64,000 bases of DNA from contig NZ_AZDW01000013.1 in NCBI RefSeq assembly GCF_001434115.1, positions 124,001 to 188,000 of the forward strand, written 5' to 3'. Shown piece by piece: positions 61,946 through 64,000 of this stretch. Each line of letters opens with the position of its first letter. The stretch's first letter is position 1. A program made the translations under genes and the position numbers. This stretch comes from Levilactobacillus zymae DSM 19395 (GTDB lineage: Bacteria; Bacillota; Bacilli; Lactobacillales; Lactobacillaceae). A model generated the notes under the pieces. That model searched no databases and was not told where the DNA came from. It saw only the letters and a list, made by a program, of their open reading frames with translations.

Positions 61946-64000
61946 GTGTTTGTGCCATTACAAGTCTTCAGCACCTACAGTCTCTTACAAAGTACGAATC
62001 GACTCACCGAACTGGTGCAGACGGCCAAACAGCGGGGCTACACGGCGTTGGCCCTGACGGATCAAAACGTGATGTACGGCACGGTGGCCTTCTATAACGC
62101 CTGTCAACAGGCCGGCATCAAGCCGTTACTGGGGCTGACCCTCAGCACCCAGGGGATAGTGGTCACGGGGGAGACCGCCAAGGACTGGGTCTTCATTGCC
62201 CGCGACTTCACGGGCTATCAGCATTTGATGCAACTCAGTACGGCCTACCAGGTCGCGCAGGCCCCGGTCGATTTGATCCAGGAAACGGCGCTGCTGAGCC
62301 ACCTCGCCGTGATCGCGCCACTGACCAGTGAGGTCCACCAACTCCTCGCGGCGGGGGATGTGACCGCCGCCACGCAGGTCGTGACCCGCTTACAGCAATG
62401 GGTGCCCACCGACTGCCTGTATCTGGGGGTCGCTGCGGATACGTCTTCGACCGTTCGAACGGGACTCACCCGCGTGGCCCAGCAGACGGGGGCCACGGTG
62501 ACTGCCCTCAGTCCGGTGCGTTACCTTAACCGTGAAGACCAGTTTGCGGTCAACGTGTTACGGGCCATCGACGCCGGCGCGACCATCGACGATCCCGTCA
62601 CGGCCCAACGGCAACTGGGGCAACACTGGCTGGTGCCGGCCGCCGAACAGGTCGACCGGTACCAAGACCTGCCGGACGCCGCGGCGGCGACCGAACGGTT
62701 GGCCGCCACGACCGACGTGACGTTGCGGTTTCAACAACCCCAACTGCCCCAATTTCCGACGCCCCAGCAGGTCTCGTCGCAGGACTATCTGCGGCAGCTG
62801 TGTGAACGGGGACTGACCACCCGGCTGCGGGCCCAACCCGGAGCGGATGCCCAGGGCTATCACGACCGGCTGTCCCGCGAGTTAGGCGTGATCCACCGGA
62901 TGGGGTTTGACGACTATTTCTTGATCGTGTGGGACGTGATGAACTTCGCTCACCGGGCCCACATTCAGACGGGACCGGGCCGAGGCTCGGCGGCCGGGTC
63001 GCTGGTGGCCTATGCCCTGGCCATCACCGAGGTCGACCCGCTGCAGTACCACCTCCTATTCGAACGATTCTTAAGCGAAGAACGGGCGCAGATGCCCGAT
63101 ATCGACCTGGACATTCCCGATGACCGCCGGCAGGAAGTCTTGCAGTACGTTCACGACAAATACGGGCATTTACGGGTGGCTCAAATCATCACCTTCGGGA
63201 CCCTGGCGGCTAAGGCGGCGTTGCGGGACGTGGGCCGGGTCCTCGGGGTCAGTTCCTACGAGATGAGCGACTGGAGTGCGGCGATCCCCAACCAGTTGCA
63301 CATTACCTTAAAGGACGCCTACCAACAGTCGCAGCGACTGCGGAACTTGGTGGCCGATAGCGACCGCAACCGGTTACTGTTTGCAACCGCCCAACGGTTG
63401 GAAGGGTTACCTCGCAACTATTCGACTCACGCGGCCGGAATCGTGTTGAGTCAGGGCCAACTGACCGATTTGGTCCCGCTACAACCCGGCAGTGAGGGCC
63501 TCTTAATGACCCAATACCCCAAGGATACCGTGGAAGCCGTTGGCCTCTTAAAGATGGACTTCTTGGGGTTACGCAACCTCAGTATCCTGGCGAACGCCCT
63601 ACGGTTGGTCCAGAAACAGACCGGCCAAAAACTTGACCTCAATCGGATCGATTTCAACGACCCGGCGACCCTCAAGCTCTTCGCCCAGGGGGAAACCAAC
63701 GGGGTCTTCCAATTCGAATCCGCGGGGATCAAGCGGGTTTTGCGGCAACTTCAACCGGACAGCTTTGAACTGGTCGCGGCGGTCAACGCCTTGTACCGGC
63801 CCGGCCCGATGGAAAATATCGATACCTTTATCCGACGTAAACGCGGCCAGGAACCCGTGACCTACGCGGCCGAGGCGTTAAAGCCCATTCTCGGGCCGAC
63901 CTACGGGGTGCTGGTCTACCAGGAACAGGTCATGCAGGTCGCCTCGACCATGGGGGGCTTTACCCTGGGACAAGCCGACCTGTTACGGCGCGCCATGAGT
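61946..64000 (+). CDS. dnaE: DNA polymerase III alpha subunit DnaE (5' part, runs off the window)
   Basis: The first 685 codons are open to the end of the window. An N-terminal PHP domain begins FVPLQVFSTYSLL. The polymerase part has GPGRGSAAGSLVAY (about residue 344) and the catalytic aspartates in MPDIDLDIPDDRR (Asp about 385 and 387), followed by INALYRPGPM-like VNALYRPGPMENI. It is the DnaE (not PolC) type, which extends primers on the lagging strand in Bacillota. GTG 61946 has AAAGGGGAG 8-10 nt upstream. The rest lies beyond 64000. Confidence 0.96.
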   Translation, partial: MFVPLQVFSTYSLLQSTNRLTELVQTAKQRGYTALALTDQNVMYGTVAFYNACQQAGIKPLLGLTLSTQGIVVTGETAKDWVFIARDFTGYQHLMQLSTAYQVAQAPVDLIQETALLSHLAVIAPLTSEVHQLLAAGDVTAATQVVTRLQQWVPTDCLYLGVAADTSSTVRTGLTRVAQQTGATVTALSPVRYLNREDQFAVNVLRAIDAGATIDDPVTAQRQLGQHWLVPAAEQVDRYQDLPDAAAATERLAATTDVTLRFQQPQLPQFPTPQQVSSQDYLRQLCERGLTTRLRAQPGADAQGYHDRLSRELGVIHRMGFDDYFLIVWDVMNFAHRAHIQTGPGRGSAAGSLVAYALAITEVDPLQYHLLFERFLSEERAQMPDIDLDIPDDRRQEVLQYVHDKYGHLRVAQIITFGTLAAKAALRDVGRVLGVSSYEMSDWSAAIPNQLHITLKDAYQQSQRLRNLVADSDRNRLLFATAQRLEGLPRNYSTHAAGIVLSQGQLTDLVPLQPGSEGLLMTQYPKDTVEAVGLLKMDFLGLRNLSILANALRLVQKQTGQKLDLNRIDFNDPATLKLFAQGETNGVFQFESAGIKRVLRQLQPDSFELVAAVNALYRPGPMENIDTFIRRKRGQEPVTYAAEALKPILGPTYGVLVYQEQVMQVASTMGGFTLGQADLLRRAMS

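Overview
The window is low-GC-phylum (Bacillota) chromosomal DNA from a Lactobacillaceae member, most likely a fairly GC-rich heterofermentative lactobacillus of the Levilactobacillus type. The genus is an inference. The evidence is a five-gene dltXABCD operon, a CtsR box in front of clpB, T-box leaders on hisS-aspS and glyQS, proline iminopeptidase and PepT, a Rel-Dtd pair, and strong AAGGAGG ribosome sites with several TTG/GTG starts. I see no rRNA, tRNA, prophage or insertion sequence. Most of the window is conserved core genome with short gaps and well-formed intrinsic terminators.

Layout. 1-3354: chaperone operon (grpE end, dnaK, dnaJ). 3355-8121: D-alanylation operon dltX-A-B-C-D behind a structured leader. 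8140-10107: lepA. 10108-12480: a visibly AT-rich accessory stretch with three small secreted proteins on the minus strand and a three-repeat orphan type I-E CRISPR array. 12500-15225: small uncharacterised proteins and mscL. 15248-20121: prmA-rsmE-membrane protein-rel-dtd. 20136-22588: HAD phosphatase, fructosamine-kinase-like protein, SH3b/amidase. 22663-26123: T-box, hisS, aspS. 26154-27914: a large inverted repeat, msrA, YitT-type membrane protein. 27966-32179: two CDP-glycerol-type teichoic acid polymerases flanking a TagG-type permease, then nfo. 32215-35659: PDRP-type regulator, rpsU, quinone oxidoreductase, YqeY, GNAT. 35763-39396: phoH-ybeY-dgkA-era-recO. 39393-42749: T-box, glyQ, glyS. 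42758-47164: TetR regulator, secreted protein, a second stand-alone DltD, and an Rgg-like regulator next to an SRPBCC protein and a 41-residue membrane microprotein. 47211-51468: proline iminopeptidase, dnaG, rpoD. 51518-56153: YxeA-like protein, Rrf2-type regulator and a giant MMPL protein. 56257-64000: trmK, Nif3-like protein, pepT, clpB and the first 685 codons of dnaE.

Functionally the window is rich in cell-envelope genes: D-alanylation of teichoic acid (dlt plus an extra dltD), teichoic acid synthesis and export (two TagB/F-like enzymes, TagG), MscL, amidase, MMPL and undecaprenol/diacylglycerol kinase. Stress control is represented by DnaK/DnaJ/GrpE, ClpB, Rel and MsrA. RNA-level regulation is prominent: two T-boxes, a dltX leader with three hairpins, and a terminator-like hairpin in the dnaG leader. 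The accessory items most worth following are the orphan CRISPR array, the family of small secreted proteins sharing a P-x-(S/A)-(L/M)-R motif, the dltX leader, the orphan DltD, and the regulator/SRPBCC/microprotein cluster near 46 kb.
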